64,000 nt of DNA. Origin: Neoarius graeffei. Lineage: Eukaryota; Chordata; Actinopteri; Siluriformes; Ariidae. The notes beneath the pieces were generated by a model. The model was not told the origin of the DNA. It saw nothing but the letters and a program-made list of their open reading frames with translations, and searched no databases. The stretch covers positions 1,454,287-1,518,286 of the forward strand of contig NC_083578.1 in NCBI RefSeq assembly GCF_027579695.1, read 5' to 3'. A program made the translations under genes and the position numbers. Positions 45,930-57,884 of the stretch are shown piece after piece; the first letter of the stretch is position 1, and each line of letters begins with the position of its first letter.

Positions 45930-46475
45930 CTGCCTCCTCTCCTCTTCTGGAAAAAAACCACCCTCTGGCTTCACGCGCACAATCCATTCTCTCCGCCTTG
46001 TCTCCTCTTTCAGAAAAAAACAACCCACTCACTCCGCCTCTTCTCCTTTTTTGGAAAAAGCCAACCCTCTCGCTGTACCTCTTCTCATTTTTCGGAAAAA
46101 GCCAACCCACTCGCTCTGCCTTTTCTCCTTTTTTGGAAAAAGCCAACCCAGTCGCTCAGCCTCTTCTCTTTTGGAAAAAGCCAACCCACTTGCTCCACCT
46201 CTTCTCCTTTTTTGGAAAAAGCCAACCCACTCGCTCTGCCTCTTCTCCTTTTTTGGAAAAAGCCAACCCAGTCGCTCAGCCTCTTCTCTTTTGGAAAAAG
46301 CTAACCCACTCGCTCCACCTCTTCTCCTTTTTTGGAAAAAGCCAACCCACTCACTCCACCTCTTCTCCTTTTTCAGAAAAAGCCAATCCTCTTGCTCCAC
46401 CTCTTCGCCTCTTCAGGAAAAAACCATTCCACTCTCTCTGCCTCTTCTCCTCTTTCGGAAAAAGGTAAAAACTTC
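45930..46475. repeat. Minisatellite of about 40-bp gaaaaagccaaccca units
   Basis: About 12 units share ttttggaaaaagccaaccca followed by cacctcttctcc-like sequence. Some units are shortened. Open frames on both strands come from the repeat. Confidence 0.9.
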
Positions 46476-47015
46476 TTCCTGAACCGGTCCCGTTATCACA
46501 GTTCACTGCACAACAACAAGCCATGGTTTTTCTTTGGAAATTCCCGAACGCACATCTGCACTCAAGCCGAATGGCAAGGCAAGTAAACGGAAGTGGACTC
46601 AACTCAAGCGGTTTGTTTGTCTTGAATGACGTCATGCGCTGAGTGGTCATGAAAATCACCAAACAGAAATTTGCCATGATCCGTGCTTACTTATTAACAA
46701 TACTTCTTGGGACCAGAAGAAAATTACAGAGGGTTTTTAACATATAAAGTTTCAAAAGTGCATAAATTGAAAACTGTTGCCTATGAGCTTTAAACTACAT
46801 ACAGGATTTAATTTTGTATTTATTCTGTACAACATGTTCAGCTGTACACTCTGTACACTTTTCAGTCACTGGATCATGTTACCATTGAGTTTGTGTAACT
46901 TCTGAGGATCGACATGTTTCCTCAACATATTCTCAGTAGTTCCTGACTTTTCTGACATCCTGTGGACTGAAATTGTGTATTAAACCACCACAGTGTGGAA
47001 AAAACCCAAGATATA
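46476..47015. other. Intergenic DNA, nothing recognised
   Basis: No gene, repeat family or regulatory motif is recognised apart from a short (AT)n stretch at 47011-47022. Confidence 0.5.
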
Positions 47016-47023
47016 TATATATA

Positions 47024-47165
47024 TCAGCTGGATAGTACAGTGGTAACGCTCACTGACTATGACGCGGGAGATCGGGGTTCGACTCCTGGTCGGGGCAAAA
47101 CATCATCCAGTAAGGGTCCTTAGGCAAGACCCCTCACTTGATATATCACACCCCTCATTATATAT
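47024..47165 (+). mobile_element. tRNA-headed SINE of a different family
   Basis: The head has tagtacagtggtaacgctca (A-box-like) and gggttcgactcctggtc (matches the B box GGTTCGANNCC). The tRNA-like part is followed by non-tRNA sequence, so it is a SINE and not a functional tRNA gene. Confidence 0.6.
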
Positions 47166-47194
47166 CAGCCTACCTCAGGAATGAGTGAATTAAG

Positions 47195-47515
47195 CAGCGC
47201 GCTGAGCAAGCCGGAGCGCGCTGCTTAATTTGAGGGGGAGCAAGCCGGAGCGCGCTGCTTAATTTGAGGGGGAGCAAGCCGGAGCACTCCGGGAGCAAGC
47301 CGGAGCACGCTGCTTAATTTGAGAGGGAGCAAGCCGGAGCGCGCTGCTTAATTTGAGGGGGAGCAAGCCGGAGCGTGCTCCGGAACCTCAGCCGGAGCAC
47401 TCCGGGAGCAAGCCGGAGCACGCTGCTTAATTTGAGAGGGAGCAAGCCGGAGCGCAAGCCGGAGCGCGCTGCTTAATTTGAAGGGGAGCAAGCCAGAGCG
47501 CGCTCCGGCAGCTAT
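47195..47515. repeat. Minisatellite of about 34-bp gagcaagccggagc units
   Basis: The units combine gagcaagccggagc and gcgctgcttaatttgag, with partial units and a ccggagcactccggg variant. Confidence 0.9.
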
Positions 47516-47759
47516 TTACACTGTATCCGGTGTAAATAGCTGCCGGATCATAATTACAGTAAACTAGTAAATACAGTAAAGGAAAAACTTGAGACTGAAA
47601 GGTTTTAACAGTCATCCAAATGACTGAACATAAACATTGCTACAGTAACATACTAGCTACTATGTTGTTGACATTAGCTAGCTTGACCTTCAAAATGGCG
47701 GACACCGGGGCGTCACGTGACCCTGTGACGTCAGGTGAAATACCTCAATAGTGAAGGCT

Positions 47760-48117
47760 ACATCAGGGGGTGGAGCCTTTTCTTACAAAGCCCCACAGTT
47801 ATGGAGCAGCCTTCCAAGTAGTGTTCGGGAATCAGACACAGTCTCAGCATTTAAATCTCGGCTGAAAACATATTTGTTTAGTCAAGCCTTTTGTTAATGG
47901 TGTTTATGAGGTAAAGGTGTAGATCTGGAGGGTCCTCAGGCATAGAGTGTTTTGGTAAACTGGGATGCATGGATGCTGTCAGTCCTCACTCACTTGCTCA
48001 CTCGAGTTTGTTGACGGTGTAGTGGCTGCTGCTTTATGTCCCGGGGCCCCTCATGTCTGTGTTACCTTATGGCTCTCCCCTTTTAGTTATGCTGTCATAG
48101 TTAGTTAGTGAGTCCCT
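47760..48117 (+). mobile_element. L2-like LINE, C-terminal end of ORF plus 3' UTR (left part)
   Basis: The frame FSYKAPQLWSSLPSSVRES followed by AFKSRLKTYLFSQAF is the conserved end of L2/CR1-type ORF2. Its 3' UTR is shared with the copies at 53505 and 59300. It is interrupted by a second LINE after gagtccct and resumes at about 50687. Confidence 0.75.
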
Positions 48118-50686
48118 AGGAGAGGTACTGAGAGGGGCTCAGACTGGGGACTCCATTGTTCTACTGGGGGACTTCAACGCTCACGTGGGCGATGACAGTA
48201 ACACCTGGAGGGGCATGATTGGGAGGAACGGCCTCCCCGATCTGAACCCGAGTGGTGCATTGTTATTGGACTTCTGTGCTAGTCACAGTTTGTCCATAAC
48301 GAACACCATGTTCGAGCATAGGGGTGTCCGTAAGTGCACGTGGCACCAGGACACCTTAGGTCGGAGGTCGATGATCGACTTTGTTGTTGTTTCATCGGCT
48401 TTTCGGTCCTATGTCTTGGACACTTGGGTGAAGAGAGGGGCTGAGCTGTCAACTGATCACCACCTGGTGGTGAGTTAGATCCGCTGGTGGAGGAGGAAGC
48501 CGGACAGACCTGGCAGGCCCAAACGTATGGTGAGGGTCTGCTGGGAATATCTGGCCGAGCACTCTGTCGGGGAGGTCTTTAACTCCCACCTACGGGAGAG
48601 CTTCTCCCAGCTTCCAAGGGAGGCAGGGGACATTGAGACTGAGTGGACCATGTTCTCTGCCTCCATTGTCGACGCGGCTGTTTGGAGCTGTGGCCGCAAG
48701 GTCTCCGGTGCCTGTCGTGGCGGCAATCCCCGAACCCGGTGGTGGACACCGGAAGTAAGGGATGCCGTCAAGCTGAAGAAGGAGTCCTATCGGGCCATGT
48801 TGACCTCCGGGACTCCTGAGGCAGCTGATGGGTATCGGCAGGCCAGGTGTGCCGCAGCTCGGGCAGTTGCAGAGGCAAAAACTCGGAACTGGGAGGAGTT
48901 TGGTGAGGCCATGGAGGAGCACTATCGGTCGGCCTCGAAGAAATTCTGGCAAACTGTCCGGCGCCTCAGGAGGGGGAAGCAGTAGTCTGCCAACACTGTT
49001 TACAGTGCGGGTGGGGAGCTGTTGACCTCGACTGGGGACATTGTCAGGTGGTGGAAGGAATACTTCAAGGATCTCCTCAATCCCACTGTCACATCTTCCA
49101 TTGAGGAAGTGGAGGCTGATGACTCAGAGGTGGACTCGTCCATTACCCAAGCCGAAGTCACTGAGGTGGTTAGCAAGCTCCTCGGTGGCAAGGCACCGGG
49201 GTTGGATGAGATCCAGCCCGAGTATCTCAAGTCTCTGGATGTTGTGGGGCTGTCTTGGCTGATATGCCTCTGCAACATCACGTGGCAGTTGGGGACAGTG
49301 CCTCTGGAGTGGTAGACTGGGGTGGTGGTCCCTCTTTTTAAGAAAGGGGACTGGAGAGTGTGCTCCAATTATAGGGGAATCACACTTCTCAGCCTCCCAG
49401 GGAAGGTTTACTTCAGGGTACTGGAGAGGAGAATTCGGCCAATAGCCGAACCTCGGATACAGGAGGAACAATGCGGTTTTCGTCCTGGTTGCGGAACACT
49501 GGACCCGCTCTATACCCTTCATAGGGTGCTCGAGGGTTCATGGGAGTTTGCCCAACCAGTCCACATGTGCTTTGTGGATTTGGAGAAGGCATTCGACCAT
49601 GTCGCTCATGGTATTCTGTGAGGGATGCTTCAGGAGTATGGGGTTTGGGGCTCTTTGCTAAGGGCTGTCTGGTCCCTGTATGAACAGAGCAGGAGTCTGG
49701 TTTGCATTGCCGGCAGTAAGTCAGACCTGTTCCCAGTGCATGTTGGACTCCGGCAGGGCTGCCCTTTGTCACTGGTTCTGTTCATAATCTTTATGGACAG
49801 AATTTCTAGGCGCAGCCAGGGGCCGGAAGGAATCCTGTTTGGGAACCACAGGATTTCATTTCTGCTTTTCGCAGATGATGTTGTCCTGTTGGCTTCTTTA
49901 AACCAGGACCTTCAGCATGCACTGGGGTGGTTTGCAGTCGAGTGTGAAGCGGCTGGGATGAGAATCAGCACCTCCAAGTCAGAGGCCATGGTTCTCGACT
50001 GGAAAAGGGTGGCTTGCCCTCTCCAGGTTGGTGGAGAAGTCCTGCTTCAAGTGGAAGAGTTTAAATACCTCAGGATCTTGTTCACGAGTGAGGGAAGGAT
50101 AGAGCGTGAGATTGACAGGTAGATCGGTGCAGCTTCCGCAGTGATGCGGTCACTTTACCGGTCCATTGTGGTGAAGAAGGAGCTGAGCCAAAAGGCAAAG
50201 CTCTCGATTTACCGGTCGATCTACGTTCCGACTCTCACCTATGGTCATGAGCTTTGGGTAATGACCGAAAGAACAAGATCACAGATACAAGCGGCCAAAA
50301 TGAGTTTCCTTCGCAGGGTGGCTGGGCGCTCCCTTAGAGATAGGGTGAGAAGCACAGTCACTCGGGAGGAGCTCGGAGTAGAGCCGCTGCTCCTCCACAT
50401 CGAGAGGAATCAGCTGAGGTGGCTCGGGCATCTCTTTCAGATGCCTCCTGGATGCCTCCCTGGGGAGGTGTTCCAGGCATGTCCCCCTGGGAGGAGGCCC
50501 TGGGGAAGACCCAGGACATGCTGGAGGGACTATGTCTCTCGGCTGGCCTGGGAACGCCTCGGTATTCTTCCCGAGGAGCTGGCTGAGGTGTCTGGGAAAA
50601 GGGAAGTTTGGGCTTCCATGCTCAGACTGCTGCCTCCGCAGCCCTGCCCCAGATAAGCGGAAGAAGAGATCGAGACGAGACGAGAT
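48118..50686 (+). pseudogene. Inactive APE-type non-LTR retrotransposon ORF
   Basis: This is a 5'-truncated LINE. Frame segments in order: endonuclease C-terminal half ([28 protein letters not shown]), a linker, and reverse transcriptase (GKAPGLDEIQPEYL, YRGITLLSLPGKV, QCGFRPGC, FVDLEKAFDHV, LRQGCPLS, the catalytic FADDVVLLA). A C-terminal domain ending PWGRPRTCWRDYVSRLAWER follows. In-frame stops near 48476, 48985, 49313, 49619 and 50120 split it, so it cannot make a full protein. It is inserted into the L2 3' UTR and ends in gacgagacgaga. Clade is unsure; I/Nimb-like is possible. Confidence 0.9.
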
Positions 50687-50738
50687 CTGCTTGTACTCAG
50701 CGCAAAATGTATACTGTACTTATTTATTATACTGTACT
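50687..50738 (+). mobile_element. L2 3' UTR remnant resuming after the nested LINE
   Basis: The sequence gcttgtactcagcgcaaaat matches the L2 3' UTR at 53761 and 59564 and continues exactly where the fragment at 48117 stopped. Confidence 0.7.
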
Positions 50739-50766
50739 GTATTTATAAGTAAGCAGAAGCTTTCAC

Positions 50767-51152
50767 GGGCAGCATGGTGGTGTAGTGGTTAGCGTTATCG
50801 CCTCACAGCAAGAAGGTCTGGGTTCGAGCCCCATGGCCGAGGAGGGCCTTTCTGTGCGGAGTTTGCATGTTCTCCCCGTGTCCGCGTGGGTTTCCTCCGG
50901 GTGCTCCGGTTTCCCCCACAGTCCAAAGACATGCAGGTTAGGTTAACTGGTGACTCTAAATTGAGCGTAGGTGTGAATGTGAGTGTGAATGGTTGTCTGT
51001 GTCTATGTGTCAGCCCTGTGATGACCTGGCGACTTGTCCAGGGTGTACCCCGCCTTTCGCCCGTAGTCAGCTGGGATAGGCTCCAGCTTGCCTGCGACAC
51101 TGTAGAACAGGATAAAGCGGCTAGAGATAATAAGATGAGATGAGATGAGATG
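50767..51152 (+). mobile_element. tRNA-derived SINE (copy in duplication A)
   Basis: It has the head tggtgtagtggttagcg and gggttcgagccc, and a tail of GAGAT repeats. The target duplication agaagctttcac is at 50755-50766 and 51153-51164. Confidence 0.93.
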
Positions 51153-52009
51153 AGAAGCTTTCACTCTGTAACTGGATCAAGGTTCAGGTTATGGGTAGTA
51201 GAACCATCCTATAACATTCCAGTATAATGAGAAGAATTTGAGCAATTTTTCTTATTAAGGAACAAGGAAATAAAAAAGTTTAAATGTATTACGGTGTTTT
51301 CCCACTAGGCCTGAATAGCTGAGTCCTCACCCTGGACAGGATCGGGTCTTGTTTTGTGGTGAAGTTCATAATTACTGTTGCTAAGTTCATCTGCATATTG
51401 TTTATTGTTTTCCTTTGGTAAGACCCCTTCTGGACATGACAACTGTTCCGTTTGGATGATCATGGAGCTGTTTGTGAAGAGGTGTGTTTTTCACATTGTT
51501 CTCACTGTACTTGCACCACAAATGTGAGACAGTTAACTCCAGTTTATCTCCAGAATATGATTTATTTTTTACATAACCTTTACATATCTGTGCTTTTAAC
51601 ATACAGCTCTGGAAAAAAAATTAAGAGACCACTTCCGTTTTTTTCTTAAATCAGTATCTTGATGTCTGGCAGGGATTTCATTGCAGTGTTTGTGCTGGAA
51701 TTCCAAAACAAGCACACCTCATTTTACTGAATGAGTTCCTGATTCAGTGATCACCTGAACCAAATCTTATTTAACGAGGAAAAGTATAAAAACCACTGCT
51801 GTGGTCAGCACTATCCTCTTGCAATAGGACCAGTGTGGATAGAAAAACAGTGCTAATAGGACCTTACATTTAACTGGAATACAAAAATATCTATTCATCA
51901 TACCAAAAAACTTAAAAAGAAAAGTTTTGAGTGAGAAAAAGAAGGGTTCAGTTCTGGCTTTACTGACAGAGGGAAACAGTGAGCGTCAGGTTGCTTCCAT
52001 CATCACACA

Positions 52010-53500
52010 CAGCCAGTAAACAGACAGAGGTCAGGTGAGACACACACAGTCAGTAAACAGGCAGGGGTCGGGCAAGACACACACAGTCAATCAACAGGCA
52101 GGGGTCAGCCAAAACACACACAGTTAGTAAAGAGGCAGTTGTCAGGCGAAACACACACAGTCAGTAAACAGGCAGGGGTCAGGCGAAACACACACAGTTA
52201 GTAAAGAGGCAGTTGTCAGGTGAAACACACACAGTCAGTAAACAGGCAGGGGTCAGGCGAAACACAGTTAGTAAAGAGGCAGTTGTCAGGCGAAACACAC
52301 AAAGTCAGTAAGGAGGCAGTGGTCAGGCGAGACACACACAGTTAGTAAAGAGGCAGGGGTCAGGCGAGACACACAGTCAGTAAACAGGCAGTTGTCAGGC
52401 AAAACACACAAAGTCAGTAAAGAGGCAGTGGTCAGGCAAGACACACAAAGTCAATAAAGAGGCAGTGGTCAGGCGAGACACACACAGTTAGTAAAGAGGC
52501 AGTTGTCAGGCGAGACACACAGTCAGTAAACAGGCAGTTGTCAGGCAAGACACACACAGTAAACAGGCAGGGGTCAGGCAAGACACACACAGTAAACAGG
52601 CAGGGGTCAGGCAAGACACACACAGTTAGTAAAGAGGCAGTTTTCAGGCGAGACACACACAGTCAGTAACAGGCAGGGGTCAGGTGAGACACACACAGTA
52701 AACAGGCAGGGGTTAGGCGAGACACACACAGTCAGTAACAGGCAGGGGTCAGGCGAGACACACACAGTAAACAGGCAGGGGTCAGGCAAGACACACAGTA
52801 AACAGGCAGGGGTCAGGCAAGACACACACAGTTAGTAAAGAGGCAGTTGTCAGGCGAGACACACACAGTCAGTAACAGGCAGGGGTCAGGCGAGACACAC
52901 ACAGTAAACAGGCAGGGGTCAGGCAAGACACACACAGTTAGTAAAGAGGCAGTTGTCAGACGAAACACACACACACAGTCAGTAAAGAGGCAGTGGTCAG
53001 GCGAGACACACACAGTCAGTAAGCAGGCAGAGGTCAGGCGAGACACACACAGTCAGTAAAGAGGCAGTGGTCAGGCGAGACACACACACAGTCAGTGAAG
53101 AGGCAGTGGTCAGGTGAGACACACACAGTCAGTAAAGAGGCAGTGGTCAGGCGAGACACACACAGTCAGTGAAGAGGCAGTGGTCAGGCGAGACACACAC
53201 AGTCAGTAAAGAGGCAGTGGTCAGGCAAGACACACACAGTCAGTAAACAGGCAGGGGTCAGGCGAAACACACACAGTTAGTAAAGAGGCAGTTGTCAGCC
53301 GAAACACACACACAGTCAGTAAAGAGGCAGGGGTCAGGCAAGACACACACAGTCAGTAAACAGGCAGGGGTCAGGCGAAACACACAGTAAAGAAGCAGTG
53401 GTGAGGCGAGACACACACAGTCAGTAAAGAGGCAGTTGTCAGGCGAGACACACACAGTCAGTAAAGAGGCAGTGGTCAGGTGAGACACACACAGTAAGCC
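52010..53500. repeat. Minisatellite of about 38-bp aggcaggggtcagg units, copy A
   Basis: Units contain cacacacagtcagtaaa, a g/caggcag core and gg(g/t)gtcaggcga. Internal CA length and single bases vary. Open frames on both strands are repeat shadows. Confidence 0.93.
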
Positions 53501-53502
53501 TT

Positions 53503-54423
53503 GACTAAACATATCTGTTTATTCAAGCCTTGTGTTAATGGTGTTTATGAGGTAAAGGTGTAGATCTGGAGGGTCCTCAGACAGAGTGTTTTGGTAAACT
53601 GGGATGTATGGATGCTGTCAGTCCCCACTCGCTTGCTCACTCGAGTTTGTTGATGGTGTAGTGGCTGCTGCTTTATGTCCCGGGGCTCCCTCATGCCTGT
53701 GTTACCTTCTGGCTCTCCCCTTTTAGTTATGCTATCATAGTTAGTTTTGCCGGAGTCCCTGCTTGTAATCAGTGCAATATGTATACTGTTCCTACTTATT
53801 CAGGTGACATTGGGCATATCTAACAACCTGTGTTTTCTGTCTCTTCCCCCCCCCAATCTGTCCCTCTGAGTTATATGTCGGTCCTGGGATCGAGATGCTG
53901 AACCTCTTCTGCTCCTTGGACCTGCCTGATCCATCCTGGTGCCCTGTGTCTGGTTGGAGTCTCATCACATCGCTCCTGTGGAGGACAGCCCCATATGGAC
54001 AGTTGAAAGTCACACTTGTAAGACACTCTGGACACTTACAATAATGTTTTTGTGGCTGAGGACTACAGTTGGCTTGCTAACTTTGGGACTGCAGTTGTTA
54101 TAAATACTTTTGCACTCAAGTTTCCATCAATGAAGAGTTTATAACATCAGGGAAACTGACTTCATGTTAAAACTGTTAATGTTATAGTCATGTTGTCTCT
54201 TGTTGTCCAGGTGAGGATTGGTTCCCTTTTGAGTCTGGTTCCTCTTGAGGTTTCTTCCTCATGTCGTCTGGGGGAGTTTTTCCTTGCCACTGTCGCTATG
54301 GGCTTGCTCATTGGGGATAGATTAGGGATAAAATTGGCTCATGTCTTGGATCATTCAGATTCTGTAAAGCTGCTTTGGGACTATGTCTACTGTTAAAATG
54401 CGCGATCCAAATAAACTTGACTT
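53503..54423 (+). mobile_element. L2-like LINE 3' end in minisatellite, copy A
   Basis: The 5'-truncated L2 fragment starts agccttgactaaacatatct and ends with aataaacttgacttga. It interrupts the minisatellite. In copy A the far-side minisatellite is replaced by a Tc1-like sequence. Confidence 0.8.
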
Positions 54424-54571
54424 GATGACATTATGTTTGGAGAAAGGAAAACACTGCATTCCAGCATAAGAACCTTATCCCTTCTGTGAAACATGGTGGT
54501 GGTAGTATCATGGTTTGGGCCTGTTTGGCTGCATCTGGGCCAGGACGGCTTCCCATCATTGATGGAACAAG
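54424..54571 (+). mobile_element. Tc1-like transposon, 5' part of broken element
   Basis: The sequence cagcataagaaccttatccc and gggcctgtttggctgcatct, and what follows to gatggaacaa, belongs to the middle of a Tc1-like transposase gene. It continues at 56511 after an insertion. The N-terminal half of the gene is absent. Confidence 0.8.
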
Positions 54572-56510
54572 TGTCACCTGAATGCAGGCACACACCAGGC
54601 TAGAAATCCCAAGACACACACCACTACACAGACGCAATCATTCAAAAATTACAATGCTTTATTTATAAAATTCAGTCTTGCCACCATACGGGCTGAGAAA
54701 AGAGGTAATAGACTACAGCAGTTGTTTGGCACAGCAAAACCCTTAAAAAAAACAGTGACAAATGCACAGCAGTCCCAATTAGTCAACAGATGCACAGCAA
54801 TCCAATACAGTGGGGAAATACACTGGCAAATACACAGCACTTCAAACAGTGGAGCAATGTACACCAAATACACACAGGTAAATACGCAGCACTTCAAGCA
54901 ATGGAGCAATGCACACCAAATACACAGTAACCAAAACAGATAGATGCACACATCAATACACAGCAATCTTAGTTAGGAAATGCAGGCAAATACACAAAAA
55001 ATCTCCCCCACATATAAAAGGCCAAGCAGAAAAAAAAAGGTCAAACCAGTAGCACTCCACACGTGTTCAGTAACCCACTCAGGCCTGCCAACAGACTGGT
55101 TGCACTACCCCCGAACCCAGGTCCCGGCAAGTAAACGCAGGACCCTAAAAGTCTAATAAAAAAAAAAATACAAATGGAAGGGGAAAAAATATAAAAGAAA
55201 AAAATGTCCGTTCGGGGGCAGCACGGTGGTGTAGTGGTTAGCACTGTCGCCTCACAGCAAGAAGGTCCGGGTTCGAGCCCCGTGGCCGGTGAGGGCCTTT
55301 CTGTGCGGAGTTTGCATGTTCTCCCCGTGTCCACGTGGGTTTCCTCCGGGTGCTCCGGTTTCCCCCACAGTCCAAAGACATGCAGGTTAGGTTAACTGGT
55401 GACTCTAAATTGAGCATAGGTGTGAATGTGAGTGTGAATGGTTGTCTGTGTCTATGTGTCAGCCCTGTGATGACCTGGCGACTTGTCCAGGGTGTACCCC
55501 GCCTTTCGCCCGTAGTCAGCTGGGATAGGATCCCGCTTGCCTGCGACCCTGTAGAACAGGATAAAGCGGCTACAGATAATGAGATGAGATGTCCGTTCAG
55601 TCGGAACCCCTTCCGACCAAAAAAAAAAAAGAAAAAAAAAATCACACCAAGGGAAAGACACCTCGATAATCCCCCACAAAGACCCACCCGGTCCCAGAAA
55701 GCAATACTCAGTCTTTCCGCCCAGAGTTGTTGGTAATGCAAGCCGAGAACCGGTGTTCAGTTCAATGGCAAAGCTGACTCTTAAGTTGACGGCCGCGTTG
55801 TACCACCCGTCGCACGTACGGCCGCTCAGCGTGATGACGCTGCTCCCGAGACCCAGAACTCCCAATCCAGTCGCTGCTGCCACCACAGTATCTGTCATAA
55901 ATAAACAATCATCTGAGTACTTCGGAGCACAAGGGTTAAACACACTTGCTCAGTAAACAGCTGGAATTCACCGTTCCTTTAATTTGATTAGAGTGCGCAG
56001 GATAATCGTTCCTTTCGTCGTCTACACGTAGCCTCTCCTCCTCGGCAAGCCAGCATGGAGCGGTCCCTTCCTGGTTGCGGCAGAGCAGAAGATTTCGGCG
56101 TTAGCAGTTCTGGCGAGCGGAGATCTGGTACCACCCTCTGTGTCGTGGCAGTCCGGGCCAAAAAAAAAGGGAACCTGCATTGCAGTTTAATGAGCCATTT
56201 TATCCACGCGCTGATTATGGCTTCAGCCAATTCGTAGCCCCACACCGAAAATGGCCATAAGTGCTCACAGCTGCGGCTTATTATGCTGTGCAGCGTCTCA
56301 GCGGAGACTCCAATCACAGTGGCACCTGTAACATTAAGCACAGTTTCTCAACCTCCCCCCACATTGTCCCATTCGTCAGTCCAACTGCCACAAATAACAT
56401 TAGTATCAAGTCCAGTGTCATTCTCACTTTGCTCAGCCCCCATTAAATGGTAACAAACACATAAATAATCACAACAGTACAATACACTTAATACCATCAC
56501 CCCCACGACA
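54572..56510 (-). mobile_element. Probable solo LTR inserted in the Tc1-like element
   Basis: Read on the minus strand the block starts TGTCGTG and ends GTGACA. A 4-bp near-duplication lies at its edges (caag/caat), and AATAAAG precedes its end by about 90 bases, as in an LTR's U3-R-U5 layout. A SINE is nested inside (55214-55588). No gag, pol or env frame is visible. A minus-strand open frame at 55620-55943 has no recognised homologue. LTR identity is inferred from structure alone. Confidence 0.6.
55214..55588 (+). mobile_element. tRNA-derived SINE nested in the probable LTR
   Basis: It is the same family as the other copies. The target duplication atgtccgttc lies at 55204-55213 and 55589-55598. 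Confidence 0.93.
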
Positions 56511-57122
56511 CAATGAATTCTGAATTATAGCAGTGAATTCTAAAGGAAAATGTCAGGACATCTGTCCATGAACCGATTCTCAAGAGAAGGTGGGTCATGC
56601 AGCAAGACAATGACCCTAAGCACACAAGTCGTTCTACCAAAGAATGGTTAAAGAAGAATAAAGTTAATGTTTTGGAATGGCCAAGTCAAAGTCCTGACCT
56701 TAATCCAGTGGAAATGTTGTGGAAGGGTCTGAAGCGAGCAGTTCATGTGAGGAAACCCATCAACATCCCAGAGTTGAAGCTGTTCTGTACGGAGCAATGG
56801 GCTAAAATTCCTCCAAGCTGGTGTGCAGGACTGATCAACAGTTACCGCAAACGTTTAGTTGCAGTTATTGCTGCACAAGGGGGGTCACACCAGATACTGA
56901 AAGCAAAGGTCTGCATACTTTTGCCACTCACAGATATGTAATATTGGATCATTTTCCTCAATAAATAAATGACCAAGTATAATATTTTTGTCTCATTTGT
57001 TTAACTGGGTTCTCTTTATCTACTTTTAGGACTTGTGTGAAAATCTGATGAAGTTTTAGGTCATATTTATGCAGAAATATAGAAAATTCTAAAGGATTCA
57101 CAAACTTTCAAACACCACTGTA
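56511..57122 (+). pseudogene. Tc1-like transposase, C-terminal half and 3' end
   Basis: The frame from 56597 has QQDNDPKHTSRSTKEWL, then WPSQSPDLNPVEMLW: the second Asp and the Glu of the DD34E catalytic triad. The element ends cacaaactttcaaacaccactgta at a TA site near 57122. The 5' inverted repeat and DNA-binding domain are missing, and the gene is split by the probable LTR, so it is inactive. Confidence 0.9.
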
Positions 57123-57476
57123 TATTACACCCTGTGTGTCATGACTATAAACTGAGGCTGTAATGATTGGACCACACTCTTCACAGGATCAAACTGATGC
57201 TAAAATCAGATTAGTGATGATGATGTCAAAGTCCAGAGTGACTAAACTGATCACTGAACTGAACTTTTTATTAAATCTGTATTCATCATGCCAAGCCTCA
57301 AAACACAAGCAGCTGAACTCACATCAGGTTTTTTTGAGGATCTTCACATTAAGTTCTGAGATGAAACATTGTGTAATTCTGTTTGATTTTCACCGATTCC
57401 TTGTCAGATTCCCTGCGACACCGCCATCAGCCAGCAGGGGGCAGCAGCGTCCACACCCTCCCCTTTACTGCCCTTT
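57123..57476. other. Intergenic DNA between Tc1-like element and duplication B
   Basis: No gene or known repeat is recognised. Confidence 0.5.
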
Positions 57477-57503
57477 TATTTATAAGTAAGCAGAAGCTTT
57501 CAC

Positions 57504-57884
57504 GGGCGGCACGGTGGTGTAGTGGTTAGCACTATCGCCTCACAGCAAGAAGGTCCGGGTTCGAGCCCCGTGGCCGGCGAGGGCCTTTCTGTGCGGAGTT
57601 TGCATGTTCTCCCCGTGTCTGCGTGGGTTTCCTCCGGGTGCTCCGGTTTCCCCCACAGTCCAAAGACATGCAGGTTAGGTTAACTGGTGACTCTAAATTG
57701 AGCGTAGGTGTGAATGTGAGTGTGAATGGTTGTCTGTGTCTATGTGTCAGCCCTGTGATGACCTGGCGACTTGTCCAGGGTGAACCCCGCCTTTCACCCG
57801 TAGTCAGCTGGGATAGGATCCAGCTTGCCTGCGACCCTGTAGAATAGGATAAAGCGGCTAGAGATAATGAGATGAGATGAGATG
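57504..57884 (+). mobile_element. tRNA-derived SINE (copy in duplication B)
   Basis: The target duplication agaagctttcac lies at 57492-57503 and 57885-57896, the same as in copy A, so the insertion predates the duplication. Confidence 0.93.

Larger units (their letters stand above)
50739..54423. repeat. Segmental duplication, copy A
   Basis: It matches 57477-60211 at high identity: SINE, 830 bp of unique-looking DNA, a minisatellite and an L2 3' end in the same order. The arrays differ in length (about 1.5 kb here). Confidence 0.92.

Noticed and set aside
45766-46482. Positively charged open frames on both strands of 45.8-46.5 kb
   Set aside because: They follow the 40-bp tandem repeat and show no domain.
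50811-50831. tRNA genes at the SINE heads (also 47040-47100 and 61215-61260)
   Set aside because: B boxes are present, but the sequence continues into non-tRNA bodies and tails, and tRNA folding arms are incomplete; these are SINE promoters.
52432-53512. Cysteine-rich repeat proteins (LPDPCLFTVCV type)
   Set aside because: They are minus-strand translations of the 38-bp minisatellite.
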